Source: Terribacillus saccharophilus
Lineage (GTDB): Bacteria; Bacillota; Bacilli; Bacillales; Amphibacillaceae
Reading direction: 5' to 3'
DNA length: 64,000 nucleotides
NCBI RefSeq assembly: GCF_002272745.1
Contig: NZ_NPBD01000007.1
Span: 310,001 to 374,000 of the forward strand
Shown here: one piece after another, positions 44,619 through 52,903 of the stretch
How positions within the stretch are numbered: the stretch's first letter is position 1
Layout: every line of letters starts with the position of its first letter
Program-made: the position numbers and the translations under genes
The notes under the pieces: generated by a model
What the model was told of the DNA's origin: nothing
Seen by the model: the letters and a program-made list of their open reading frames with translations, nothing else
The model's database searches: none

Positions 44619-45590
44619 TCAGACGCTCTCCTTGATCTCACGGTGCAAGAACTGCTCGATCAAGTCTAAAGTAATACTTCCTTTGCGTGTACCATTGTCG
44701 TTCTCTACAATCAGCTGGTCAGCTTCCTGGTTTAAGATCTTCGATATAGCCACTCGCAAGGAAAGGTTCTCGTTGATATTCTGAGAATCAGGAGATTCCA
44801 TGACAGGCTTTAGTGTCAATGCATTTGCAAGATCTCTCACTGTATACAGACTCATGCTCTTCAGCACACGGTCTTGACCGACAAACTCTGCAACAAAGCT
44901 GTTGGCTGGTTTGTTAAGCATTTTTGCTGGCTCCGCGTATTGCATCATTTTTCCACCCTTAAGAAGTGCAATTTTATCTGCCATCTTGACTGCTTCGTCA
45001 ATGTCATGGCTGACAAAGAGAATGGTTTTCTTTAGTTCCTTCTGAATCTGCAGGAATTCCTCCTGAAGGTGAGTACGGATGATTGGATCAAGTGCGCCGA
45101 AGGGTTCATCCATTAGCATAACCGGCGGATCTGCTGCCAAAGCACGGGCTACGCCGACACGCTGCTGCTGTCCTCCGGAAAGCTCATGTGGGTATCGTTT
45201 CCGATATTCATCAGGTTTCAAGCCTACAAGTTCCATTAGCATATTGAAGCGATCACGCATTTTTTTTCTGTCCCAGCCTAGCAGGTTTGGAACAATCATT
45301 GCATTGTCCTCGATATTCATATTGGGGAATAGTCCGTTGGATTGAATGACGTACCCAATATTGCGGCGCATTTCAATCTTATTGGAATGTCGCACGCTCT
45401 TACCGTTGAGCATGATGTCGCCGTCTGTGATGCTCTCCAGCTGGTTCACCATCCGAAGCAAGGTCGTCTTTCCGCAGCCAGAAGGACCCAGCATAATAAC
45501 CAGTTCACCATCTTCGACTGTAAAATTCATATTCTCAATAGCTTTTACATTGCCGTTGTATACCTTTGTTACATCGTTAAAATGTATCAT
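44619..45590 (-). CDS. Osmoprotectant ABC transporter ATP-binding protein
   Basis: A 323-residue ABC ATPase of the OpuCA/ProV group. Walker A GPSGCGKTT, signature LSGGQQQR, Walker B VMLMDEPFGALDP and the H-loop SHDIDEA are present. After the ATPase core (about 230 residues) comes a CBS-like segment of about 70 residues (RVAISKILNQEADQLIVEND), shorter than the two full CBS domains of OpuCA, where ionic-strength sensing resides. I chose the ATG at 45590 behind AAGGGTGA. The stop lies 14 bases before the next gene. Confidence 0.88.
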   Translation of the reverse strand: MIHFNDVTKVYNGNVKAIENMNFTVEDGELVIMLGPSGCGKTTLLRMVNQLESITDGDIMLNGKSVRHSNKIEMRRNIGYVIQSNGLFPNMNIEDNAMIVPNLLGWDRKKMRDRFNMLMELVGLKPDEYRKRYPHELSGGQQQRVGVARALAADPPVMLMDEPFGALDPIIRTHLQEEFLQIQKELKKTILFVSHDIDEAVKMADKIALLKGGKMMQYAEPAKMLNKPANSFVAEFVGQDRVLKSMSLYTVRDLANALTLKPVMESPDSQNINENLSLRVAISKILNQEADQLIVENDNGTRKGSITLDLIEQFLHREIKESV

Positions 45591-45603
45591 AATGTCACCC
45601 TTA

Positions 45604-46257
45604 TTATTTTTTAACACCCTTAGGCGTAAATATATTTTCGATTAAGCGAAGGAACAAGTCAGCAATCAATGCTAAAACAGCAACCGCAATTGCTCCTGCC
45701 AGAATCATCGTGTTGTTCGTACGAAGGATTCCTTGATAGATAATGCCGCCAAGACCTCCAGCACCGATTAATGTAGCGATGGCACCGACACCGATATTCA
45801 AAACGGTAGCAGTACGGATACCAGCCATGATTAATGGCATTGCGTTTGGAAGCTCCACTTTGTAGAGACGCTGGAATGTAGTCAGTCCAATACCATTTGC
45901 CGCGTCGCGAAGATCAGGATCGACATTGCTGATAGCTGTGTACGTATTCCGGATAATCGGCAGCTGTGAGTAAAGTACAAGTGCGATGACAGCCGGTAAC
46001 GTACCGATTCCTTCGTTAATGAGTGAAAGAATTGGAATCATGATTCCAAATAAAGCGAGACTTGGAATAGTCATCATGATAGAAGCAATTTGGAGAATAG
46101 TGGAGGCTGCGTATTTATTGACGGAGCAATAAATACCTAATGGGACACCGATCACAATCGCGATGATAATTGCTAAACCAACAAGCTTGATGTGATCCCA
46201 TGTATATCCAAGTATAAATGTAAAATTACTAGTGAAATATTCGATTAAATCCGTAAT
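45604..46257 (-). CDS. Osmoprotectant ABC transporter permease (first), probable ATT start
   Basis: A permease of about 217 residues of the OpuCB/OpuCD family. LVGLAIIIAIVIGVPLGIY, QIASIMMTIPSLALFGIMIP and the coupling loop GIGLTTFQRLYKVELPNAMPLIMAGIRTATV are visible. A strong AGGAGG lies nine bases before an in-frame ATT at 46257-46255 (ITDLIEYF), while no ATG, GTG or TTG is suitably placed; a TTG at 46287 has no ribosome site. An ATT start, rare but known for infC, is the best reading. It is the first gene of the operon, followed by the ATPase. Confidence 0.8.
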   Translation of the reverse strand: MTDLIEYFTSNFTFILGYTWDHIKLVGLAIIIAIVIGVPLGIYCSVNKYAASTILQIASIMMTIPSLALFGIMIPILSLINEGIGTLPAVIALVLYSQLPIIRNTYTAISNVDPDLRDAANGIGLTTFQRLYKVELPNAMPLIMAGIRTATVLNIGVGAIATLIGAGGLGGIIYQGILRTNNTMILAGAIAVAVLALIADLFLRLIENIFTPKGVKK

Positions 46258-46701
46258 GGGAGGGCACCTCCTAAATTTGTCATGCAAAGGTTCTTGTCAG
46301 ACTTTTGCTACCTATTGTTATACCCAGATAAACCAACATCCTAACATGAAAAAATAACCATTACAAAGATAGGATTAACTTATAACACTAAGTATGATGG
46401 AGTAAACAGGAGGAAAATAGGCTTGAGGGTAGCTGAGCATACTAAATCAAGGGATTTCCTTCTCGACATAAGCTGAAAGTTTTGGCTAAGAAAAAATATA
46501 AAAAACTGAAAATTAAATAACATTATAAAAAATATATTTACTTCCTCCTAAAAATGATGTTAGTATATCTAAATACTAATATGTACTCATTTAATATGTA
46601 CTAGAGTGTAAGGAGTCACGCCCTTATACACAAAAAAAGAGAGAATGGAACACTAAATAGTCAGAATTTAATAACTATTTTGTGGAGAGGGAGCGAGAAA
46701 A
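46258..46701. other. Intergenic region between the osmoprotectant operon and the PTS IIC gene
   Basis: About 440 AT-rich bases with the two divergent promoters. The only coding-like signal is a 17-codon frame at 46423-46476 with a good AGGAGG (see its own entry). I saw no riboswitch. Direct ATAATATATACT-like tracts at 46530-46610 may be promoter elements. Confidence 0.4.
46423..46476 (+). CDS. Possible 17-residue leader ORF
   Basis: CAGGAGG stands nine bases before a TTG that opens MRVAEHTKSRDFLLDIS followed by TGA. It lies 226 bases before the PTS IIC gene. The ribosome site is stronger than many in the window, but no conservation can be judged. Confidence 0.3.
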   Translation: MRVAEHTKSRDFLLDIS

Positions 46702-47721
46702 ATGAAGGAATACTTTATCGAGCGAATGTACAAAGCATCACAAGGAATGGCGAATGCAGTCCTCGTGACCCTCGGTATTGGTTTATTGATGGAGACTTTT
46801 GGTGAATTTTTAAACTGGCCGACATTAATTGCTGTCGGTACTGTTGCAAAAGCGTTGTTAGCACCAGCTTTAGGTGCAGGAATCGCTGTTCAGCTAGGTG
46901 GTAATACGTTGGTTGTCTTCAGTGCTATGATCAGTGCGACTATCGGCGGAGCTGCAATGACTGTAGGCGGTGACGGTTTACTGACATCGATGGTATCAGG
47001 ACAGCCGATCAGTGCTGTGCTTGCTGCTGTCGTTGCAACATTCGTAGGTAAACGGGTAGCAGGGAAGACACCGCTTGATATGATGGCTATCCCGTTTGCA
47101 GCAGTATTTGTAGGGGGTATCGCTGGAGCAGGACTCGCAGCAGTTACAACACCGCTGCTAACATGGATGAGCGGACAGATTGCCAACTCTGTTACTGGCT
47201 CACCGCTACTGGCATCGATCGTCATTTCATTAGTTTGGAGTATCTTGTTGATGACACCAGCTTCATCAGCAGCTTTGGCGATTGCATTGCAGCTGGATCC
47301 GGTATCCAGTGCGGCAGCTTTGATCGGTTGTACGGCACAATTTGTCGGATTTACATTCATGAGTATCCGTCAGAACGATTTAGGTGGTTTCCTGGCACAG
47401 TTTGTCATTACGCCAAAAGTACAATTTCCTAACTTAATAAAGAATCCTGCGCTCGTCATCCCGCCATTTGTAGCAGCAGTTGTTTGTGCACCGATTGCAA
47501 CAGTGCTGTTAGGATTTACAACATCCTACGAACTGGCTGGATTGGGCTTGAATTCATTCATTGCTCCGCTTAATATCTTGGCCAGCCAAGGCTGGGAAGC
47601 TTTCTTGATCTACTTAGTAACAGGCGTCATCATGCCGCTAATCATTTCACTTGGTCTTTATCATGTGATGAAATCGATCGGGTGGGCTAAGGTTGGCGAT
47701 TTGCGTATGGAAATTCAATAA
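46702..47721 (+). CDS. PTS-type IIC membrane protein (PTS_EIIC_2 family), orphan
   Basis: A 339-residue membrane protein with about nine or ten segments. AVLVTLGIGLLMETFGEFLNWP, LGAGIAVQLGGNTLVVFSAM and LMTPASSAALAIALQLDP are typical of the PTS IIC-like family PF13303, a distant relative of sugar EIIC proteins. No IIA, IIB or sugar-metabolism gene is adjacent, so phosphotransfer coupling is uncertain and a simple membrane transporter is possible. GAGAGGGAGCG precedes the ATG. Monocistronic, with a terminator. Confidence 0.85.
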   Translation: MKEYFIERMYKASQGMANAVLVTLGIGLLMETFGEFLNWPTLIAVGTVAKALLAPALGAGIAVQLGGNTLVVFSAMISATIGGAAMTVGGDGLLTSMVSGQPISAVLAAVVATFVGKRVAGKTPLDMMAIPFAAVFVGGIAGAGLAAVTTPLLTWMSGQIANSVTGSPLLASIVISLVWSILLMTPASSAALAIALQLDPVSSAAALIGCTAQFVGFTFMSIRQNDLGGFLAQFVITPKVQFPNLIKNPALVIPPFVAAVVCAPIATVLLGFTTSYELAGLGLNSFIAPLNILASQGWEAFLIYLVTGVIMPLIISLGLYHVMKSIGWAKVGDLRMEIQ

Positions 47722-47722
47722 T

Positions 47723-47755
47723 AAAAGCCGCAGCTGATGAGCTGCGGTTTTTTAT
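47723..47755 (+). terminator. Terminator after the PTS IIC gene
   Basis: AAAAGCCGCAGCT and AGCTGCGGTTTTTT around GATG. Confidence 0.95.
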
Positions 47756-47825
47756 TTATCATGCAGCTATGAATATTATTGATATACTGAAGGGAGATAT
47801 AAAATGAGAAAGAAGGCTATCTTTC

Positions 47826-48773
47826 ATGGATCAATTGAATCGTGTACTTGCAAGATACATGCCTTTTCTGACCCCTGCAAGCGTACTGGCGGGTTTTCTC
47901 TTCGCGGATTTCCTCCATTATGGTGAGGCATTGGTGCCTTGGATATTTGCATGTATGACATTCGCAGGAAGCCTCTCAGCCAATTTTAACAGTCTTCTGC
48001 ATGCTGTTAAAAGACCAGGACCGATGCTGCTTGCTTTTGGTGTGCTTCATTTCATCATGCCTTTAATTGCACTTGGCTTTGGTCATTTGTTCTTTCCTGA
48101 AGATGTAAACACAATCACGGGGCTTGTGCTGCTCACAGCCATTCCGACTGGTATTACTGCATTTGTCTGGGTTGCCATGCAGAAAGGAGATATAGGTCTT
48201 ACATTATCGACAATACTCTTAGGAACATTGCTTTCTCCTATACTAGTTCCATTAATTCTGCATCTCTTGGTGGGAGGCGATGTCCAGCTGGAGGTACTTC
48301 CGATGATGGAAGGCTTATTATGGATGATCGTCATACCTTCGATAGCAGGCATGTTTGTTAATCAACTCTGCAGCAAAAGTGTCACGAGCGCATTAAGTAA
48401 GAATCTGGCGCCTTTCTCGAAAATAGGTCTCATAGCTGTTGTTTCCATTAATGCATCCGTAGTCGCTCCTTACTTGAAGGGAATGGACATGACGGTAATA
48501 GGGATTGTATTGCTTGTATTCTGTTTATCATTTACCGGCTATCTGTTAAGCTGGCTTCTCGGTAAATTATTCCGTTACGATAGAACCGAGATCGTCAGTG
48601 TAACCTTTATTGGGGGAATGCGTAATATCAGCGCGGGTGTGGTTCTTGCTGTGAGTTTCTTTCCAGCACCTGTCGCTATCCCGGTTGTAATTGGGATGCT
48701 GTTCCAGCAGGTTTTGGCAGCAGTATTTTCCAGCATTCTGAAAAAATATGAACCACAGCAAGCAGCTGCTTGA
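47826..48773 (+). CDS. Bile acid:sodium symporter (BASS) family transporter
   Basis: A 315-residue membrane protein with nine or ten segments of the BASS/SBF family. ARYMPFLTPASVLAGFLF, ACMTFAGSLSANF, RPGPMLLAFGVLHFIMPLIALGFGHLF and GLVLLTAIPTGITAFVWVAMQKGDIGLTLS are the core sodium-site helices. Bacterial members import bile acids, pantoate or organic anions; no clue to the substrate here. It follows the PTS IIC terminator with its own short leader and precedes a terminator. Confidence 0.85.
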   Translation: MDQLNRVLARYMPFLTPASVLAGFLFADFLHYGEALVPWIFACMTFAGSLSANFNSLLHAVKRPGPMLLAFGVLHFIMPLIALGFGHLFFPEDVNTITGLVLLTAIPTGITAFVWVAMQKGDIGLTLSTILLGTLLSPILVPLILHLLVGGDVQLEVLPMMEGLLWMIVIPSIAGMFVNQLCSKSVTSALSKNLAPFSKIGLIAVVSINASVVAPYLKGMDMTVIGIVLLVFCLSFTGYLLSWLLGKLFRYDRTEIVSVTFIGGMRNISAGVVLAVSFFPAPVAIPVVIGMLFQQVLAAVFSSILKKYEPQQAAA

Positions 48774-48776
48774 AAG

Positions 48777-48803
48777 AAGACCGTTCAAACGGTCTTCTTT
48801 TCT
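48777..48803 (+). terminator. Terminator after the BASS gene
   Basis: GAAGACCGTT and AACGGTCTTC around CA, then T-rich tail. Confidence 0.9.
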
Positions 48804-48882
48804 TTATATGGAATACTTCACCTATGTTTAATTTCTTCCTATTATGGCAATGGCTCTACATGACACAGAAAGGAAGATGCAT

Positions 48883-49626
48883 ATGTGGGAAGCTATTTTA
48901 TGGGGAGCCATCGCTGGATCTGCCAGTTTAATCGGTGCAGCTGTACTGATGCTTGTTCCCGTAAAGAAGCGAATTATCGGGTTTATCATGGCCTTAGGTA
49001 CAGGGGCGCTGATTGGTTCTACCTCCTATGAGCTATTGGAGGAAGCATATGAAATCAGCGGCGGCTTGCAGGAAGTGGCAATCGGATTTCTTGGAGGAGC
49101 AGTTATCTTTACTATATTGGATATCGTTATATCTCGTAGCGGCGGGAAGAATCGCAAAAGCAGCCGTCTGCACGAGACACATAAGAAAGACGAGAAAGGT
49201 TCAGGGCTAGCAATATTCGCAGGTACAGTAATGGATGCGATACCGGAATCAGCCATGATCGGCTTGAGTTTGGCGAGCGGGGGAGGTGCTAGTACTGCTT
49301 TGATCGTGTCCATTTTTATCAGTAACTTTCCAGAAGGTCTTTCCAGTACTTCAGGGATGCAAAGCAGCGGATATAGTCGAAAGCGCATCATCATTATGTG
49401 GATAGCCGTAATCGTGATCTCTGCTTTGAGTGCACTAATTGGAGCTGTATTACTTCAGGATACAAGCGCTAGTACAAGAGCGATACTTAATTCATTTGCA
49501 GGTGGAGCAATTATTGCTATGGTTGCATCCACTATGGCACCTGAAGCATATGAAGAGGGCGGTCCAGCTGTAGGGATTGTAACAGCAGTAGGGATGTTCA
49601 TCGCCTTTTCCTTGGCGCATGTTTAA
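48883..49626 (+). CDS. ZIP-family-like membrane transporter with altered metal motifs
   Basis: A 247-residue protein with eight hydrophobic segments in the ZIP pattern. The segment 4 and 5 metal motifs of classical ZIPs (H-N-x-P-E-G) are replaced: one helix reads DAIPESAMIGLSL and another SNFPEGLSS, so the first histidines are lost although the Pro-Glu core remains. A hydrophilic loop (GGKNRKSSRLHETHKKDEK) lies between segments 3 and 4. I chose the ATG at 48883 after AAAGGAAG. Metal transport may use a different ligand set, or the protein may carry another substrate. Confidence 0.78.
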   Translation: MWEAILWGAIAGSASLIGAAVLMLVPVKKRIIGFIMALGTGALIGSTSYELLEEAYEISGGLQEVAIGFLGGAVIFTILDIVISRSGGKNRKSSRLHETHKKDEKGSGLAIFAGTVMDAIPESAMIGLSLASGGGASTALIVSIFISNFPEGLSSTSGMQSSGYSRKRIIIMWIAVIVISALSALIGAVLLQDTSASTRAILNSFAGGAIIAMVASTMAPEAYEEGGPAVGIVTAVGMFIAFSLAHV

Positions 49627-49676
49627 GCATAGTTTATACAGGGGATATACAAACAAAAGAATGGAGGCGTTTCAAC

Positions 49677-49787
49677 ATGAAAAACCTTATTCGGAAAGCG
49701 ATTAAGTATGGACCTGTCGTCTATCCTATCGTTAAGAAAATTATCAATAAACGCAAAGCGAAGCGTTCTGGTAGAGCTTCGTATTAA
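49677..49787 (+). CDS. Small basic protein of 36 residues
   Basis: A short gene starting MKNLIRKAIKYGPVVYPIVKK and ending in a lysine/arginine-rich tail (NKRKAKRSGRASY). GGAGG lies nine bases before the ATG and a strong terminator follows, so it looks expressed. One hydrophobic patch (YGPVVYPIVKKII) sits between basic ends, a pattern seen in small conserved Bacillaceae proteins of unknown role; binding to membrane or nucleic acid is plausible but unproved. Confidence 0.75.
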   Translation: MKNLIRKAIKYGPVVYPIVKKIINKRKAKRSGRASY

Positions 49788-49820
49788 AAAACGTGAGAGC
49801 ATATTGCTCTCACGTTTTTC
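49786..49820. terminator. Bidirectional terminator between the small gene and ugpB
   Basis: AAAAACGTGAGAGCA and TGCTCTCACGTTTTT around TAT. Confidence 0.95.
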
Positions 49821-49821
49821 T

Positions 49822-51150
49822 TTATCTGCTGCGACTGCCTTTTTCAAGAACAGTGTCCACCTCGGCTGCTGCTTTATCTAATGCAGCTTTTGGATCTTCA
49901 CCTTGGTATAGACTCTCCATACCAGTTACAATCTGCTGACGTGCTTCTGGGAAGATGGAAATTAAAGCACCTTGTGTTGCTGTACTTGGCACTGTATCGT
50001 GCAGCTGGTCGACAGTTACTTTTAACTGTGGGTATTTTTCCCACTCTTGTTTTACGATATCTTCTTCATAAGCAGCTGGGTTAATGGCGAAATAGCCAGA
50101 TTCAACATGCCATTTTGCCTGAACCTCTGCTGTTGACAAGTATTTCATGAAGTCCCAAGCAGCTTGCTGCTGATTCTCTTCTATATCCTTCGCCATCCAG
50201 AGGGAAGCTCCCCCGATGATAACGCCTTGCGGATCAACATTATCCGGGTGCGGCAGATATGCTACGCCAACTTCGAAATCGGCATTATCAACGAGTCCTT
50301 TGATACCGGCAGAAGAATCAAGCATCATTGCCATAGTGCCAGTTTGGAAGGATGCCCGCATATCATCCCAATTTTGACCGCTGTTATAAAAAGTTCCTTC
50401 CTCGTACATACCACTTATTAATTCAAATACCTTCTGACCTTTTTCATCGTTGAATGAAGCTTTTGTTGCTCCGCCTTCGCGTCCATTTTCATTATCGACG
50501 AACATGCCGCCCTGTGTGGCAAGTAATTCCTCGAAGAACCAGCCATAATTCAAAATGGAAAGACCATATTGTGACGTCTTATCTCCTTCTTTAATCGTTA
50601 GCTTTTCTGCAGCTTCCTTTAGCTCGCTGTAAGTGCGTGGCGCTTGCTCAGGATCAAGGCCAGCTTCCTTGAATGCATCCTTGTTATAGGCAAGCACAGG
50701 AGTGGAGGAGTTAAATGGCATAGAATACTGCTCGCCATCCACTTGATAATAGGAGGAAATATTCTCTTCCCATTGTGATGTATCGTAGTTTTCTTCATCG
50801 ATGAATTTCTGTACAGGCTGGATATTTCCGCTGTCTATCATTTGCTTTGTACCTGCTTCAAAAATCTGTGTAACTGCCGGAGCATCTGCAGTACCCGCAA
50901 CAGTATTCAATTTTGTCAAAGATTCCTCATATGAACCTTGATAAACCGGCTTTACAGTATATTTATCCTGTGAGCTGTTGTATTCGTCTACGATTTCATT
51001 GACACTTGCTTCTAATTCTCCGCCCATGGCATGCCAGAAGATGATTTCTGTCTTGCCATCCTCCGTTGTACCGCTCGCAGAATCCGTACTGGAACAAGCG
51101 GTAAGGAACAGTACAAATAAAACAGATAAACCAGCTAATAGTCTTTTCAT
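49822..51150 (-). CDS. ugpB: sn-Glycerol-3-phosphate-type ABC substrate-binding lipoprotein (UgpB)
   Basis: A 442-residue receptor of the family 1 solute-binding proteins. The lipobox FLTAC (Cys at residue 19) follows the signal peptide. UgpB features include FWHAMGGELEASVNEIVDEYN, YQGSYEESLTKL, AVTQIFEAGTKQMIDSG and PRTYSELKEAAEKL. I chose the ATG at 51150 behind AAAGAGG. It is the last gene of ugpCAEB; a glycerophosphodiester phosphodiesterase lies divergently upstream of the operon, supporting glycerol-3-phosphate or glycerophosphodiester uptake. A strong terminator is shared with the small gene at 49677. Confidence 0.9.
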   Translation of the reverse strand: MKRLLAGLSVLFVLFLTACSSTDSASGTTEDGKTEIIFWHAMGGELEASVNEIVDEYNSSQDKYTVKPVYQGSYEESLTKLNTVAGTADAPAVTQIFEAGTKQMIDSGNIQPVQKFIDEENYDTSQWEENISSYYQVDGEQYSMPFNSSTPVLAYNKDAFKEAGLDPEQAPRTYSELKEAAEKLTIKEGDKTSQYGLSILNYGWFFEELLATQGGMFVDNENGREGGATKASFNDEKGQKVFELISGMYEEGTFYNSGQNWDDMRASFQTGTMAMMLDSSAGIKGLVDNADFEVGVAYLPHPDNVDPQGVIIGGASLWMAKDIEENQQQAAWDFMKYLSTAEVQAKWHVESGYFAINPAAYEEDIVKQEWEKYPQLKVTVDQLHDTVPSTATQGALISIFPEARQQIVTGMESLYQGEDPKAALDKAAAEVDTVLEKGSRSR

Positions 51151-51170
51151 CAATATAACCTCTTTCGATT

Positions 51171-51983
51171 TTATTTGATTGCACCTTGTGTGAGACCTTT
51201 TTGCAGTTTTTTCTGTCCGGCGAACAACAGCAACAGCGTAGGCAGGATTACGATGACGACGCCAGCCATGACGATACCCCAATCGGATGCGATTTCTTGT
51301 GTTTGCAGCTGCTTAAGCCCGATCTGGACGGTTCTTGCCGATTCTGTGTTTGTGACTAACAGCGGCCAAAGATACATGTTCCAATTGGTCAGAAAGCTGT
51401 AAATACCTAAGGTGATTAAGCTCGACCTGCTGACGGGCAGGATGACATTCCAAAAGAAACGAAATCTGGAAATACCAGCTACCTGAGAAGCTTCATAGAG
51501 TTCCTGGGGTATTGTCTTGAAGTGCTGGCGTAATAGAAAGGTTCCGAATGCTAAAGCAAAGAAAGGGATTGTCAATCCGAGATAGCTGTTTGTCCAACCT
51601 AGGCTTTGTATTGTCATGAAATTCGGTACCATCGTCGCTTCCCAAGGTATCATCATGGTTGAAATAAACAAGAAGAAGACGAAGTCCCTGCCTTTGAATT
51701 TTATGAAAACAAAGGCAAAGGCAGCTAAACTGCTGACTAGCAGCTGTCCGCCCATAACGATGGCAGAAGTGACGAAACTGTTGAGCAAATAGGTTAGCAG
51801 AGGCACTTTTTTAAAAACCTCTAAGTAATTATCCAATGATAGACTGCTAGGAAGAAGCTGTCCGCCCATAACTTCTCCGCCATCCATGAAGGAGATGCTG
51901 AAAGCATAGAAAATCGGGAACATCATGATGATCGCGCAGATGACCAGGACGGTATAAAGGCTGATACGCTTTGCAAGAATCAT
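51171..51983 (-). CDS. ugpE: sn-Glycerol-3-phosphate-type ABC permease (UgpE)
   Basis: A 270-residue permease with six segments, of the CUT1 type. The coupling loop is EASQVAGISRFRFFWNVILPVSRSSLITLGIYSF. MMIPWEATMVPNFMTIQSLGWTNSYLGLTIP is the UgpE/MalG-like middle region. Its start overlaps the ugpA stop (ATGA), with GAGGAAGG upstream. It forms a heterodimer with UgpA and takes substrate from UgpB. Confidence 0.92.
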   Translation of the reverse strand: MILAKRISLYTVLVICAIIMMFPIFYAFSISFMDGGEVMGGQLLPSSLSLDNYLEVFKKVPLLTYLLNSFVTSAIVMGGQLLVSSLAAFAFVFIKFKGRDFVFFLFISTMMIPWEATMVPNFMTIQSLGWTNSYLGLTIPFFALAFGTFLLRQHFKTIPQELYEASQVAGISRFRFFWNVILPVSRSSLITLGIYSFLTNWNMYLWPLLVTNTESARTVQIGLKQLQTQEIASDWGIVMAGVVIVILPTLLLLFAGQKKLQKGLTQGAIK

Positions 51984-52903
51984 TGGTAATGCACCTTCCT
52001 CTCGCCAAGCTTAAACTGCAGTGCTGTCAGCAGCAGGACACAGAAGAATAGGATGACTGCCTGTGCACTCGCCGAGCCGACATCATTATTGATGAAGGCA
52101 TCCTTATAGATGGAATAGACGATTACATTCGTTGATTCTACCGGTCCGCCCTTGGTAAGAATGTCAATTTGCCCGAATGTCTGAAAAGCGTTGATGAACG
52201 ATACTGTCACGATAAAGAATAATGTAGGGGACAGCATGGGCAGTGTAATTCGGCGGAGCTGATAAAGATAACTTACACCTGCTACTTTTGCATTTTCGTA
52301 TAGGTGGGTATCGATGTTCTGTAATCCGCCCAGTATGATCAGATAAGCGAAGCCTGCATTCATCCACACTGTGGATAAAGATACTGCGAGCAAGGCATAA
52401 TCAGGATTCTGCAGCCATTGGATGGCTGGAAAGCCTAACCACTCGGCAATTCTGCTGAATACGCCGATTGATGGATTATACATGAACATCCAAATGACAC
52501 TAGAAGCGGCAACGCTCATCCCCATTGTTGAGGAAAACAACGTACGGAATATACCAATTCCTTTGATTTTTTCATTTGTCAGCAATGCCAGAAAGAGAGC
52601 AAGCAGGATACCTGCAGGCACTGTGTATAGCACAAAAAGAATGGTAGCTTTAACGCTGCTCTGAAAACTGTCTGAGCTTACGATATACTGGTAGTTTTCT
52701 AATCCGACGAATTCGAAGGGTCCCATTTGATCAGCTAGAAAGAAACTCAAGTATATGGTTCGGAACATCGGGTAAAAAACGAACACGCCGAACAGGATGA
52801 TAGAAGGAAGCAAATAGAGCCAGCCCTCCAGGAAGGCGAATAGGTTCCGCTTTGGTCGGCTTTCTTGAGATGGAACAGGTAGCAATTCCCGGGCGTCGTT
52901 CAT
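51980..52903 (-). CDS. ugpA: sn-Glycerol-3-phosphate-type ABC permease (UgpA)
   Basis: A 307-residue permease with six segments. LEGWLYLLPSIILFGVFVFYPMFRTIYLSFF is the usual first segment of UgpA/MalF-like subunits, and the EAA loop is ENAKVAGVSYLYQLRRITLPMLSPTLFFI. Its start overlaps the ugpC stop (ATGA) and its stop overlaps the ugpE start, so the three are a tightly coupled set. Confidence 0.92.
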   Translation of the reverse strand: MNDARELLPVPSQESRPKRNLFAFLEGWLYLLPSIILFGVFVFYPMFRTIYLSFFLADQMGPFEFVGLENYQYIVSSDSFQSSVKATILFVLYTVPAGILLALFLALLTNEKIKGIGIFRTLFSSTMGMSVAASSVIWMFMYNPSIGVFSRIAEWLGFPAIQWLQNPDYALLAVSLSTVWMNAGFAYLIILGGLQNIDTHLYENAKVAGVSYLYQLRRITLPMLSPTLFFIVTVSFINAFQTFGQIDILTKGGPVESTNVIVYSIYKDAFINNDVGSASAQAVILFFCVLLLTALQFKLGERKVHYQ

